DNA of 64,000 nt from Bubalus kerabau (GCF_029407905.1 NC_073643.1:38722501-38786500), one strand, 5' to 3'. Positions 33,181 through 44,830 are shown, counted from the first letter of the stretch. Numbers and translations: made by a program. Notes: generated by a model from the sequence alone, not told the origin.

Positions 33181-33594
33181 TCTCTCATGCATATCAAGGC
33201 TGCCTTTGCGGTGATGTCTATTAAATTGAAAAACCCATGGAAAAGTTTCTTTAATTAGGCCAGCTTCATAAAGCAGAGAGAAATCCCTTCTCCTAGAGGC
33301 CATCTTTTATGTGTAGGAAGGGTGATTTTCTTGAAGGGGAAATTTCCCTCTTCCGCCTACCCCACCTCCTGACACTGTTGGGTCTAATTTGTGAAGTTCA
33401 AAGATAGAAGGGGCTTTGCTGTAGAGTAGCTATTCTGGCTTTTGTTCATTTGTTTTTGTTTTTTAAATCAAATGTACAGAGTGGTGGGACATTCGAACAC
33501 AATGCAGCCAGCCTTGCTGACTTATTAGACTATCTTCACAGCCCCCTGCACAGAGGATTAGCCCAGAGAGGATCATTAATGCCAAACATCTGTT

Positions 33595-33737
33595 TTTCTT
33601 TCATGTGCCAGGCACTCACTCTGTTGAGTCTGTCTTATGCAATATTTCATTTAATAGTCGCAAAACCCCGTAAGGTAGATAGGTTTGTTATTGCCATTTT
33701 ATGGGAAGGGAAATGGAGACCCTGAGATAAAGGGAAT
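33595..33737 (-). mobile_element. MIR or L2 fragment
   Basis: 'tgtgccaggcactcactctg', 'cgcaaaaccccgtaaggtag' and 'cattttatgggaagggaaat' are reverse-complement MIR/L2 phrases. Confidence 0.6.
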
Positions 33738-33835
33738 TGCTGTGTGACCTTGAACAAGTCCCTGGATTTCTCTGGGCTCCACCTTGCTCTTCTCTGAAAC
33801 AAAGACAGATTAAATAGCCTCCAAGATCCCCGTTT
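33738..33835 (+). mobile_element. MIR fragment
   Basis: 'tgctgtgtgaccttgaacaa' and 'gtccctggatttctctgggc' are plus-strand MIR core phrases, head to head with the preceding piece. Confidence 0.65.
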
Positions 33836-35364
33836 CCTCTAGGTTCCAGACAAAATCAAATCAAAAGCACTGAAGCAAAACTTATTATGAAAATGGGAAA
33901 TCTTTATTATGCGGGGGTGGGGAAGTTATCGTAATTGACAAGGAACTAGGGCTGTGCTTTTGCCATTTGTTGAAAATTGCCTGAGCTGAGCCTATGGTGT
34001 GTTGAGGAACCCAGCATCAGTTTAGTTTAACATCCATAAATGTTGAAATGCTGAGCCTGGACCAATTTTAGCAATAACCTGCCTCAGTTTCTGGGTAAAA
34101 TGGGAATTGCATGAGAGGTTCTGAAAGCTTGGCCACTTAGCATCTGCTTCAGCTCATCCATGAAATGCAGAAGCAAAGTGTTAGCATATTGAATTATGCA
34201 AAAGAGATGCATCTCCTTTTATTTTTCCTGATAAAAATTTAGCAAAATTCCTGACTTGCCCCGGCTCCTAAAATAAATTTTCAAGAAGGAAACAAATAAA
34301 GCTTTTAGTGGCTGATCTTAGATGCAAGTTTTATTCTCTGAAGCATCAGCCACTGTCAGAGGTCTTACTGTGAATCTGTTCTAGTGGTTTTATATTCTTT
34401 CATACCTCTTACTGAGTTAGTTTCATACCCAACCTCTCACTAGGCTCTGCATGCTGGGTGCTACTTAGCAGAGATGTGGTGGAGATAAGAGAGAAAAAGT
34501 CATGGTAAGTGGTTCTTAAGGAACAGGGGGTATACCTTGGTTGCATCTGAACTGGGCCATGCGCATTATAAAAGGCAGGGGTGACTTTTTAATGTTTTGA
34601 GGGTTTTATAGACCATGTGATGACAAGGAATCATTTTAAAGAAAGAAAAAACTTTCAGGTACAGGTGAGATGCTTATTAGATATATTAAGGTGAATATAT
34701 TAAGTTTTACTGTAAGAAACTGGCAGGGAAGATCTGGGCTGGCTGGGAAAAAATATATTCAGGAACTATCAGCTAAAAATATATCCAGGAAAAAATATAT
34801 CAGGAACATCGATGGTATTTAAATTTGTGGTGAAGAGCAGTTAGGGAGAGGATTGATGTCAGACAGAGAGCCTGTCCAAAGCTTGAGGCTTTGCACTGTT
34901 CAGAGGATTTAGAGGGGAAGAGGAATCAGAGAAGGAATCAGAGAAGGGGAAAATGTATCCTTAGATAAATATTCTATTAGCAGAGTTTAGCACACATGCA
35001 CACATATGCACAGAGCACTGTTAAAAGTCCTGGTTCCAGCTTTTCACAAGTGAATTCTCCCCTCCCAAATAACCTTGCCTGGCAGAGATGCTATTTTGTC
35101 AGAGGAAGCAGCAGGAGCTGCTAAGCTGAGATGATGATTCATTATCTGTTAATGGTTTCCCCCCATGGTTTTTCTTTATTCTCACAACCCCCCACCCTCT
35201 TCTAGTGGAGTTTTCCATGGGCTGCAAAATCTATCTCTGGAAAATATCCAAGATTCTCAAGCCTTCTGGACTTTTCTTGACTCATGGAACCTGAGAACTT
35301 CTAGGCCAATCAGAATCCGTGGCTGTTAAACTCTGCCTGAAATTTGGTTCACTCCTCTGCACAC
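33836..35364. other. Unassigned sequence
   Basis: No gene or repeat named over 1.5 kb. At 34748-34807 three loose copies of 'aaaaaatatat(t)ccaggaac' occur in tandem. 'aaggcaggggtgac' and similar motifs give no clear call. Confidence 0.4.
34748..34807. repeat. Degenerate tandem repeat, three copies
   Basis: 'aaaaaatatattcagga', 'aaaaatatatccagga' and 'aaaaatatatcagga' follow one another between 34748 and 34807 with irregular spacing. Confidence 0.8.
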
Positions 35365-36290
35365 ATACTTGAGATGGTTGATTTTAGGTGTCAACTGGGT
35401 AGAGCTGTGCGGTGCCCAGAAAGTTGGTTAAGCTTTATTCTGGGTGCTTCTGTAAGAATGTTTGGGGATGAGATTAACGTTTATATCAGTGGACTGGAGT
35501 AAAGCAGAGTGCCCTCCCTAGTATGGGGTTAGCCTTGTCTAATCCGCCGAAGGCCTGCAGAGAACAAAACGACTAGCCCTTCCCTGAGTAAGAGAATGGT
35601 CAGGTAACTGCCTTTGGACTTCATCTGCAGTATCGCTTTAACTCTTTCTGCCTGATAACCTGCAGACTGGAATTGGGCCCTCCATGCACATTTCCAACTT
35701 CTCAGCTTCCATTATTATGTGAGACAATTCCTTACACAGGCATACCTTATTTGACTGTGCTTCGCAGATATTACATTTTTCACAAATTGAATGTTTGTGG
35801 CAACCCTGTGTTGAGCAACCCCATTGGGGTCGTTTTCCCAACAGCATTTGCTCACTTCGTGTCTCTGTGTCATATTTTAGTAATTATCAGAATATTTCAA
35901 ACCCTCCACCAGGACAAAAGATTATGACTGGCTGAAGGCTCAAATGATGGTTAGCATTTTAGCTATTAAATATTCTTGACAGTATGAACATTGTTTTTTT
36001 AGACATAATGCTATTGCATACTTAGTAGCCTATAGGATCGTATAAACATACCTACATAACTCTTGCATGCACTGGGAAACCAAAACATCTGTGCGACCTG
36101 CTTTGTTGTGATGTTCGCTCTATGGCGGTGGTCTGGAACTGAACCTGCAGTGTCCCGGAGGCGCGTGTGTGATCAGCTAATACCTCTCTCTCAGTCTCTC
36201 TGTCTCCCCGACCTGCTCCCTCCTTTTTTCCCCCCACTTTCCTGCCTCTCTCTATATATCCCTATTGGTCTGTTTCTGATAGAGTTACTA
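35365..36290 (+). mobile_element. Ancient mammalian repeat split by Tigger1
   Basis: The left part shows 'gtgtcaactgggtagagctg', 'agcagagtgccctccctagt' and 'tccgccgaaggcctgcagag', up to 'tatgtgagacaattcctta'. The right part resumes at 36170 with 'ctctctatatatccctattg' and 'gtctgtttctgatagag'. A second copy lies at 61745-62050. I recognise the family but cannot name it safely. Confidence 0.6.
35735..36169 (-). mobile_element. Tigger1-type DNA transposon fragment (MITE)
   Basis: Terminal repeats: 'cacaggcatacctta' on the left and 'ggaggcgcgtgtg' on the right. Inside, 'gtttgtggcaaccctgtgtt' and 'agacataatgctattgcata' match Tigger1. It carries only the ends and no transposase frame. TA precedes it (35733-35734), with TG at the other side. 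Confidence 0.85.
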
Positions 36291-36429
36291 CTATTCTGTA
36301 TCTCTCTGTGAGCATGAACTTCAAAGGCCTAGCCAGATATGACCTGACTGTTGTACCGTGGAGATCTCCATTTGTTCTGGGATGGCATGGACGATGGTGG
36401 AGGTTTTAGCACTGTCTGCATTGCATATG

Positions 36430-36638
36430 TGCATACTCAGTCGTGATTGACTCTTGCAATCCTGTGGACTGTAGCCCACCTGGCTCCTCCGTCTGTGGGA
36501 ATTTTCCAGGCAAGAATACTGAAGTGGATTGTTATTGCCTCCTCCAGGGATCTTTCTGACCCAGGGATTGAACTGGTGTCTCCTGCATCTCCTGCCTTGG
36601 CAGATGGATTCTTTACCACTAAAGCACCTGGGGAGCCT
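36430..36638 (-). mobile_element. Bov-tA SINE
   Basis: 'catactcagtcgtgattgac' through 'gggattgaactggtgtctcc' to 'ctttaccactaaagcacctg'. Decayed. No clear target duplication. Confidence 0.9.
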
Positions 36639-37989
36639 GCTGGCGACACTGAGTGACAGTTTATTATACAGACCCCAGTGCTGGGAGTGCTGCCGTTGTT
36701 AGGTGGTTGTAGGATGCCTGTTGGCCTGAAAGGGCTCCTTTTACCTCATTCCATTGACTGAACTCTTCCCAGCACAGTAGTCTGCTGACATACAGCCTTT
36801 TTGCACACTTTATAGATTGTAGAGAACAGCAGGTTAGTGAACAGAAAGCAAGAGAAGAATGGAGGACTAATATGTGGACTTCCTTTACTTTAGCAAGTGT
36901 GTATTCAGTGGATGAAAAGATACCCCAAAGCATTTATAAGCAATGTTTACTCATTGTTTTAGAAGCCATCTTCTCGTACCTCAGCACCAGAATATCTGGG
37001 CTGTGGTTACACTGTTGGTTGATGGTAGCACCGAACCAGTACGGTGGTGGAGGAGGACAGGAGTGGTGCCAACTTCCAGGAGCAGCTGAATGGACCAAGG
37101 TGGGACCCGGGCAGTGCCTACCCCAGCACTGACCAGGCTTCAGAGAAGGAGGCAGGGGTGGGCAGGGGTGACATTGTCAGCACAGGCCAAGCTCAAGGTC
37201 TCTAGGGTATGTGGGAAGAGCTGGCACCCATTCACCAGCCAAGATAAACCAGCATCTGGCTTCCCCCTCACTACAGCAAGGTGCTGGGAGCCGAGCGGGG
37301 CCCTCGTGACTCTTTACTGTCACGAGAATGTCTTTCAAAGACCTTACCGTGGCTCCCTGTGTCAAGGATGGATCAAACATAGCCATCATTTACTACTGAT
37401 GAGTGCATCAAGCAAAGGAGTGTGCCAACAAAGCTGAATCAGCAATTAGGAAAAGTTTAGACCGATTTGAGACACAATACGTGCTTCAGCCTATATATCA
37501 CTTAGCAATTTCTGACCAGCCGTTCACTTTTATGCACACATATGTGATAGAATAAAAGAAATTGCAGTTTGGAATTTCAGTGTGCATTTTTGTATCAATT
37601 TAGAATAAGTTTAGTGTTTTGAATATAATCACGGAATAGTCTCAATTGACACAAAAGGAACCAAGCCAAGTGCTGGGCTTTTTCCCTTTCTCCTCTGCTT
37701 CTTGGAACTTTATTGATTTCCTCCCTGCATGATCTATATTCAGAGATTGGCAGTAGCCAGTCAGACCTCTCATCTTGAATCTTATCCTGTGTTCTCCCTG
37801 GAAACTGTCTTAGTTAATATACAAATGGAAGAAACACTAAATTAGACTAGCCAGGCACTGAATAAAATGTGGGCGTTTTTAGACAGAATAGTCTTTCTGT
37901 CAGGAACAAAAGATTCAGAAGCTCGGAGGGTTTTTTATAAATCGGGCATATGACAAGGCTATCGAGGTGCACCCGAGTCAAGAGAGGGA
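36639..37989. other. Mostly unassigned sequence
   Basis: It contains the 115-codon plus frame 37090-37437, without a recognisable domain. 'aagaccttaccgtggctccc' near 37338 resembles an L2 phrase. A 'ggcaggggtg' pair lies at 37151-37170. No exon supported. Confidence 0.4.
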
Positions 37990-38255
37990 CAGTACATGGT
38001 AGTGGCAAAAAATGCGATCTACGGGACCACACAGACCTGGGTTCAAGTCCTGGCTTTTCTTTTTACTATGTGTGGACTCTTAGCCCAGTTATGAAACTGC
38101 TGGCCTCAGCATCCACATCTTGTAAAAGTGGCATCCTCTCAACATCTATTGTGAGGATTATTTTAAAAATTAAGAGTAATAATTCATAGAAAGTGCTTAA
38201 CACAGAGCCCATGACATGGCAATTGCTGGATGATTATTTGCCATTATTGCAATTA
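37990..38255 (+). mobile_element. MIR SINE, near full length
   Basis: It runs from 'catggtagtggcaaaaaatg' through 'acagacctgggttcaagtcc' (B-box) and 'attgtgaggattattttaaa' to 'gtgcttaacacagagcccat'. Confidence 0.85.
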
Positions 38256-38269
38256 CTGTAGCTTAGTGT

Positions 38270-38455
38270 ATGTTAAGTCGCTTGCAACCCCATGGACTGT
38301 AGCCCACCCTGCTCCTCTGTCCATGAGATTCTCCAGGCAAGAATACTGGAGTAGGTTGCCATTTCTTTCTCTGGGGGATCTTCCTGACCCAGGTATCTGA
38401 ACCCATGTTTCTTACTCCTCCTGCATTGGCAGGTGGGTTCTTTACCACTAACTGT
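38270..38455 (-). mobile_element. Bov-tA SINE with internal deletion
   Basis: 'aagtcgcttgcaaccccatg' joins two parts that are normally separated by 'cagtcgtgtccgactcttt', a deletion of about 20 bp. It then continues normally to 'ttctttaccactaactg'. Confidence 0.9.
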
Positions 38456-38819
38456 CGCTTAGTAGTTCTAGGCAATAAATCATAAGCTCTGTTCTAGGTC
38501 TGCCAGAGGCGTTCAACCTTTGTTCAGAGTGATTTGGTCTCTCTTTGTTGGTGACTGTCCATCCTGGTTTTCATAACAGCTTATAAATATTCTTCCAAGT
38601 GATTGATGAAATTACCTTGAATATACCCTCAGAATGTCTCCAGGATGTCCAGCTTTTGCATTTGGACCACTCTTCCCAGGATATGTTTCTGACTTTGGGC
38701 TCAGAAAATATTACTCCTGTCCGTCTGAGTGACCACCAGGGCCTGTGTGGTCATTGATCACATCAGTGGCCCTACTTCTTCCCTCCATCTTCTTTTTGTG
38801 TAGTTTATGGTCCTCTCCT
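38456..38819. other. Unassigned sequence
   Basis: No repeat recognised. No open frame of note. Confidence 0.4.
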
Positions 38820-39112
38820 CCTCACACTCTGTGCTCAGCCAAGGAATTGCTTTGACCACTGGGATATCAGCAAACCTAGGACAGCCACTTAAAGTGCAGG
38901 CATGTTTCTGTTTTCACTCTTCCCTCTGTCATCTTCCAGAGAAAGATGCACCTGCTATTAGCCTCCTGGTCCAGGAAAGGAACGAGCGGCATTAAACGAG
39001 AGCAGAGCAGAGCAGCCGAACTCATCTGAAATCAGCCAGCCCACCCCCCAGATGCAGCAGGCAGCCCGGCTCCCACAGACACCCGGGGAAGAGGTGCCAA
39101 TAGAGAACTAAT
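38820..39112 (+). mobile_element. Possible ancient LTR/LINE-type repeat
   Basis: 'ttgctttgaccactgggata', 'ctcttccctctgtcatcttc' and the end 'agaactaatacag' resemble an old mammalian repeat. An (agagc)n run lies at 39000-39016. Weak. Confidence 0.4.
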
Positions 39113-39674
39113 ACAGCCAGGCAGGAAGGAAACCCTCTCTTCCTGTGGTCGATGTATCCACGAGGAAAATGTTGGGATTTTTGTCTTTTTAAATTTTTAT
39201 GTTGCAAATAGGCTTGATGTTAGAAAGAGAATGTCGCTGCAAGCTGACACGTCCTCAGGAGCGCCAACCAGATTTTCAGCTTGTGGCAGGATGTCGTTAT
39301 TTAGCGTCTGTTGGGAAATAAAACCTGTGTACTCATTTGAAGCTGCTTGTAAGTGCCACCAACAATCATCTGTACAAATGGGGAAGGGGGCGGGAAGGGG
39401 AGTTTTTTCCTTGCCACATTTTGCTGATAAGTACACAGACGAGTGAAGGCCCAGTCCTTACATCACCACCTTGCAAGGCCTCAGAGGTCACAGCTGCTGG
39501 TAGCAGTGATGCTGCTCAGGTGAGGGACTCTGGCAGGGGCAGACACCCGAGACCACCTGGATCCTCCTGCTTCGGATGCCTGTGCCCTCAGCTGTTTAGG
39601 ATCCCAAGCATTCCGCCATGATTACACTCATTATATCCTGGGGGCCTGTTTGGGAGGGAAGGAGGCTTCTCCCA
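39113..39674. other. Unassigned sequence
   Basis: No repeat recognised. Overlapping frames on both strands (39197-39436, 39231-39446, 39337-39621) have no domain. Confidence 0.4.
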
Positions 39675-39784
39675 CTAGCCTGTGAGTCTTCTGAGGGCAG
39701 CAGGTTGGCCCTATTCTTTTTGTTTATGAACTGTCTGGCATGTAGTGGACCCTGAGAGTGAGTGAGTGAATGAATGAATGAATG
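39675..39784 (+). mobile_element. L2 LINE 3' tip
   Basis: 'gtgagtcttctgagggcagc', 'ctgtctggcatgtagtggac' and the (gaat)n-like 'tgaatgaatgaatgaatg' end point to L2. Confidence 0.65.
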
Positions 39785-40639
39785 ATGTACCATTAAGTAT
39801 ATTCAAGGTGCTGAATTTTATCCTTGATGGACATATGTACTTCAGAGACTGCAAAAAAAGAAAAAAAAAGACATGTATGATACTAGACAAATTACATAAT
39901 GTTTTGAGGGAAGCTCTAGGTTTTACATGTGTAGAGGGCAATAAAGATGAAAATGATTTTGCTTCAACATGAGAATTAGTCAAATAAACGTAAAGGATTT
40001 AGCATTGCTCCTGGCATACTGTCCACGGCTAATAGCATGTGAGTGATGGTGGTAAGGCTGATGCTGAGATTTATACTTTAATAGAATAAACTATGCACAC
40101 AGACAGAAGTCCCCCAAAGAGAATCCATATGCAAATACTTGAGTGGAGAGTTATGAGAAACCCACAGTCCTCGTGGAAATCTAGGCAGGGGCACAGCTAC
40201 ATAACCAGAGTGCTGCTGCCCCGGGAGAGGTTGGGGCAGAGCAGAGAAGCTGTGGGTACGACTCTAAGGAGAAGGTGGAGTTTGAAGGATGGGTGAGTTG
40301 TTGACAGTGGTCGTTCATATGATCCAGACTTTGGGTCTTTAAGGGATTCTGAGAAGGTACAGTTCCCTCAGGGTGTGTGATTCTGGAAGAGGTTGGTGAG
40401 GAAAGTGCCGCTTCCTTCAGGCCTTGCACAAACAGAGGTCAGAGTTTTCTTGGGAGTGAATATAGAAGAGGCAGCCTTACTTTATTTAATGGGCTCGTTA
40501 AAATTTTATTCCTATATTCAGGATAGAAAAATTGTATTCCAGAGGACATCCTCAGCTCTTCCTCCTGCTCTCTCTTCCTGTTTCTGCCTTTGTTGCTTCC
40601 ATGTTTTTTCACTATTCATGAAAGGTCCAAACTGTAGAA
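39785..40639. other. Unassigned sequence
   Basis: No gene or repeat recognised. An A-rich patch lies at about 39854-39869. Confidence 0.4.
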
Positions 40640-41215
40640 CACATCTAGGTTCCAACCTCAGATGCTGCTGCTTACTTCCCGTGTGGTTTTAGGAAAGGTG
40701 TGTTGCTTTCTGTTTCTTGAATTTTTTAAAATTCATTTTATTGAAATATAGTTGATTTACAACGCTGGGTTCATTTCTTCTGTACACCAAAGTGATTCAG
40801 GGTTTATACACACATACATTCTTTTCTTTTTCATATTCTTTAACATGACAGTTTATCACGGGATATTGAATATGTTTCCCTGAGCTGTACAGTAGAATCT
40901 TGTTATTTATTTATCTATATATGCCAATTTGGATCCACTAAGCCCACACTCCCAATGCATCCCTCCTTACCCCTTAGCAACCATGTGTCTGATTCTCTAC
41001 GTCTGAGAGTCTGTTTCACAGATGAGTTCATTTGTGCCATAGTTTAGATTTCACATATACATAATATATGGTGTTTGTCTTTCTGTTTCTATGAGTCTTG
41101 ATTTTCTCATCTGTAAAAATGGGAAAGCAGTTCCTACTTCAAGTTTCGTGAGAAGGCCACTTGACGTAATATGTGCTGAGGTTTCTTAATAAATGATGGT
41201 GACCTCCATTACTCA
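40640..41215 (+). mobile_element. MIR SINE split by an L1
   Basis: The left part (40640-40717) has 'gctgctgcttacttcccgtg' and 'ttttaggaaag'. The right part (41079-41215) has 'ttgattttctcatctgtaaa' and 'aatgggaaagcag'. Joining them across the L1 gives one continuous MIR. Confidence 0.75.
40718..41078 (-). mobile_element. L1 3' UTR, 5' truncated
   Basis: 'ttattgaaatatagttgatt', 'gatattgaatatgtttccct' and 'gagtctgtttcacagatgag' follow the reverse-complement artiodactyl L1 3' UTR. 'ctttctgtttct' at 40706-40717 and 41079-41090 is a perfect 12-bp target duplication inside the MIR. Confidence 0.9.
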
Positions 41216-41758
41216 GGTTTTATTCCTTCTGCCATTCAAGTACAAAGGACTCTCTTCACCCTTCCTCAGGCCCTGATGATAAGCCAGGCATCTTCCCAAG
41301 GGATAGTCGGTTGTTTACCGTCCTGTGCCATGTTTTCATATAGAAATCTTATAGAAATCTCCTTTGAGCATGTTTTATCCCTGAGGCCTTGCCTGCTACT
41401 ATCATCTGGGCTCGCATTTTACTTCTTACTTTTCATCAACTGGTGGCCACCCCCCAGAGCTGATAACCAGCACTCAAGAGATGGGTCTAGCCCCTTAATT
41501 CATGCCAACCTCCAATCCAATTGGCTGGTGCTGGTGACTCAGTGTTTTGATGATCATACCCGGTTGCCACCTTTACAGTCATGGATTTGCAGGACAAGTG
41601 ATTAGGAGGAGAATTATCAGTGCTGATCCATGAGGACTGTAACTCAGGGACTGGCAACACCTGGACTGTGAGCAGATGGCCCACATATACAAACACAAGA
41701 GTGTGAGGGGATCAGAGACTGTCCATTCAGGCCGCTTTCTAGAATAAGGTTCGTAAGT
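41216..41758. other. Unassigned sequence
   Basis: No repeat named. 'tatagaaatct' is tandemly doubled at about 41339-41360. A 109-codon frame (41276-41605) has no domain. Confidence 0.4.
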
Positions 41759-41935
41759 GTTTCTCATCTTGGGAACTATAGGCATCTCGGTTTTGGTCAG
41801 TTCTTCCTGATGCAGGTCTGTCACAGGCACAGCATCCTTGTCCTTTATGCACTAAATACACAAAGCACCAAAACATGCCCTCAAGCATTTCTGGATGTTC
41901 CTGGTGGGAGGATGGTGGTGGACATGGTTCTCCAC
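41759..41935 (-). mobile_element. MER20 (degenerate)
   Basis: 'tttctcatcttgggaactat', 'caccaaaacatgccctcaag', 'catttctggatgttcctggt' and 'gacatggttctccac' track reverse-complement MER20, more decayed than the copy at 24288. Confidence 0.6.
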
Positions 41936-42920
41936 TTGTGTTTGGTGGAAAACCTCTGTGTGACTGGCCAAAGAGAAGCAGTAACAATGTTTTATAAGCA
42001 CATCGCAGAGTAAAATTTAAAATAGAAAAGCCTACTTAATAAATAAAATCAATGAACATTTACCTTGATGCTCAGTGTAACCCTAGCCATTCTTCAAGCC
42101 TGACAGATAGCAGCCCTGAACTATTTCCTTTAGCTTATACCCACCAACTCCACTTGGCCAGGAATTAGTCTGTGTGGGAAATAAGATGCAGTCCTTGCCC
42201 TTCAGAAGCTAACATTTATAGACCTGCCAGGGTGAAGCACTGCTGGCTTCAAAGCATTGCGTAGCAGAAGCCTGGGCAGGGAACTGGTATTTCCTTTACC
42301 ATCTCACTCTAGAAATGAGTAGACCTTTATCTCATTTACCTGGGATCTTGTAAAGCTGTATTACCCCACGGACTCCAGTTGATGGGTTCATCTTCTTTTC
42401 ACACTTAGAATGAAGTGGAGAAATGTTATGTGAACAAAAATGCTTTTCACAGGATTCAGTAAACACGGGGACACAGATGGTCAGACTTGATAAACAGCAC
42501 TGGCCGCAGCATTGGGAATGGGCCTTTGGGGCCACCCTCTGGTGTTATGAATTAACCCTTTGCTGTTGGTTGGGCTGCCTCAGGGAAGTCGCTGCGGAAG
42601 GAGTTATTTTGCCAAGGATTTCAATATTTTAACGATAGGTATGGGGGTTCTCGCTTACTACCCAGAGGCAGCCTTATGTGTCAGTCCTTGGGATCCTATT
42701 TTTCCAGACTGGAGAACACGGCCCAGGTCACCAGATTCTGAGGCCCGTGCCAAGCCTCCCCAACCCCCACAGACCTTTCCATTTCCACCCTGTCAACTGT
42801 GCGTCCTCATTAAGCACTGTTGGTGACACACAGATTGGACCGAAGAGCTTTTAGAAAAAGTATGTCTGTTTATCCCAGGGCAGACCTTATAAACATTCAA
42901 TAAAGATGCAGGATATTTTT
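41936..42920. other. Unassigned sequence
   Basis: 'gtccttgcccttcagaagct' near 42191 may be an L2 scrap. Nothing else recognised. Frames here have no domain. Confidence 0.4.
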
Positions 42921-43101
42921 AGTTCAGTTCAGTTGCTCAGTCATGTCTGACTCCTTGCCATCCCATGGACTGCAGCATCCCAGGCTTCCCTGTCCATCAC
43001 CAACTCCCGGAGCTTCCTTAAACTCATGTCCATCAAGTCTGTGATGCCATCCAACCATCTCATCCTCTGTCGTCCCCTTCTGCCTTCAATCTTTCCCAGC
43101 T
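42921..43101 (-). mobile_element. BovB LINE 3' tip
   Basis: 'agttcagttcagttgctcag' (the BovB 3' tail reversed) to 'cccagc', covering only the last 180 bp. The minus frame gives the family's RQRMRWLDGITDLMD-type C-terminus. The target duplication is unclear. Confidence 0.93.
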
Positions 43102-44507
43102 TAGTATTTAAGCTAAACATAAAGGTTTTTTGTTTTTTTAACTTCCCCTCCGTCAAGTACCAGTTATGCTTTTTCTCTTTTTATACAAATACAAGCTCAT
43201 GTGGTATCTTTTTAAAGGTGGTTCCACCGTCCTTTGAACCAGATCACTTACACAGGGCTGGCTCCGGGGCAATCTCCTCCCAGCCCTGACGCGAGGTGTT
43301 TTTGTTTCTGTGGTTTCAAGACAAACCTCTAACATTTGTCCGACGTAGCATTTTGTGGTCAGGGACATACGTGCAGAAAGCTTATTGAAGTTGATTGGCA
43401 TCCTCCTTTTACAAATTGCTACCTTTTGAGATTTTCCTTTGGTTTTCTTTGGCAACATTATATTTCGGTCTGGAGAATTTGGCAGAGTCAGATTTCTGCT
43501 GGCTTTTGTGTGTTTAATATTATAATTGCCTTTATCTGTTCTTTTTACCTCCAACTTGGGAAGAACGTTTATGCACAGTGCTCTGTGTTTGCACAAAGGA
43601 TACTATACGTGTATAAATGTGTTTGATTTCTGTTCACTGGTTTGTTTTAACATGGCTTTTCAGTACAACATGGTGGAAATGGAGGCCTTTGAATCCATTT
43701 GATAATCATCAACAACCCAAATAAGAACATGAAAAGGGGTATTTATCCCAATCATAACCCCTAAAGATGTATTAGCATTTGAAAGAAAAATGTGCCCGAG
43801 AAGATAGAACAGCAAAATGGACTGTTTAGCAAACATTTGTAGAGTTGTAAGTCATTAAGTCATCTTTGTTCAAGGCTTTAGGTGAAAAGACCTGATTTGT
43901 CAACTGCCTTATAGAGGAAGAGAAATTTGTGCTTCTAAGACTTGGTAATTTTAGTCAAATCAGGTCTTTATTGACATGTAGCGTTGAAACTCTGCCCGGG
44001 AACATTTTTTAAACAGATAATTATTTAGTCATGAATCAGAGCCTCTGTAAAAAGGAAAGTGTTGGTGAGTGGAATGGGGAGTGCTCCCTTTGAAATTTAA
44101 TATCCCTCAATTTGTTCCTTTTCTGAAACTGGGAGAGGCTCATTCTGAGTCCTTTCTTCGTTTTCTCCTGTGGTTCTGAGCCAAGTCTTGAGCTCTCTTT
44201 GCAGAGTCCTTGTGTAAGGCTTTGGAGGACCAGAGAGAAATAGAGTCACTGCAGGGATCTGTACACAGGAAGTGGTGTTGAAGGGGAAGGGAGATGTGAC
44301 TCAGGATAGAGGACGGAGGGCAGATTGATGGGTTAGAGCAGTAGAAAGACAGACAGACAGGGGCCAGTCCTACACCCGGCTGAGCCTCTGGGGACAGCCC
44401 AGGGCACAGTGGTACAGCCAGCCAGGCACATGCTTTTGTTGTTACGGTGAACCTGGGTGGGAGTGCAGAATATCTTGGTAGTAATAGTAGAAGCACCAGC
44501 AGCTAAT
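43102..44507. other. Unassigned sequence
   Basis: No repeat named. The 147-codon minus frame (43153-43596) is the longest frame outside BovB and SINEs. It is rich in K, R and T, with no recognisable domain. A 118-codon minus frame lies at 44140-44496, also without a domain. Confidence 0.4.
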
Positions 44508-44655
44508 TTGTTTACAAATTTTGTTAGTTTCAGGTGTGTATAGTGAAGTGAATTGGTTATACATATATTAATACATATACCTTTTCTTTTTTAGATTATT
44601 TTCCCATGCAGGCCATTACAGAATATTGAGTAGAGTTCCCTGTGACCAGCAGCTG
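44508..44655 (-). mobile_element. L1 3' UTR fragment
   Basis: 'gttagtttcaggtgtgtata', 'gattattttcccatgcaggc' and 'cattacagaatattgagtag' match reverse-complement artiodactyl L1 3' UTR. Confidence 0.85.
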
Positions 44656-44714
44656 GTTTTCACTGAGGCCCACTGTCGGCCATTTAACATGCAAGCGTTT
44701 TGATTGGGTTATTC

Positions 44715-44830
44715 CCTCTAATCCTTAGAGCATCCTTAGGAGAATGAAATTTATTATCCTCATTTTCCATAGAGGAAACTGAGACTTAGAGTTAAAAACT
44801 CTGAAGTTAAAAGAAATAATCATTCCGTTG
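44715..44830 (-). mobile_element. MIR or L2 fragment
   Basis: 'taatccttagagcatcctta', 'ttatcctcattttccataga' and 'ggaaactgagacttagagtt' are reverse-complement MIR phrases. Confidence 0.6.

Larger units (their letters stand above)
32146..33594. other. Unassigned sequence, part possibly conserved
   Basis: No named repeat. 32200-32410 has repeated TTTACGAAAG/CTTATGAAAGG-type phrases that may be an old element. Direct repeats lie at 32879-32895 and 32917-32933. 33000-33260 looks unique and holds a CTCF-like site and TAATTA cores. Confidence 0.4.

Noticed and set aside
37141..37170. G-quadruplex on the plus strand
   Set aside because: Only three runs of three or more G lie close together. The fourth is a GG pair, so the case is weak.
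37090..37437. 115-codon frame in a GC-richer patch as a possible exon
   Set aside because: No domain, and an opposing frame overlaps it. Part resembles L2. I saw no convincing exon-intron structure.
43153..43596. 147-codon minus-strand open frame as a possible gene
   Set aside because: No recognisable domain and no promoter or splice evidence. A plus-strand frame overlaps much of it. An orthology search would be needed before calling it.
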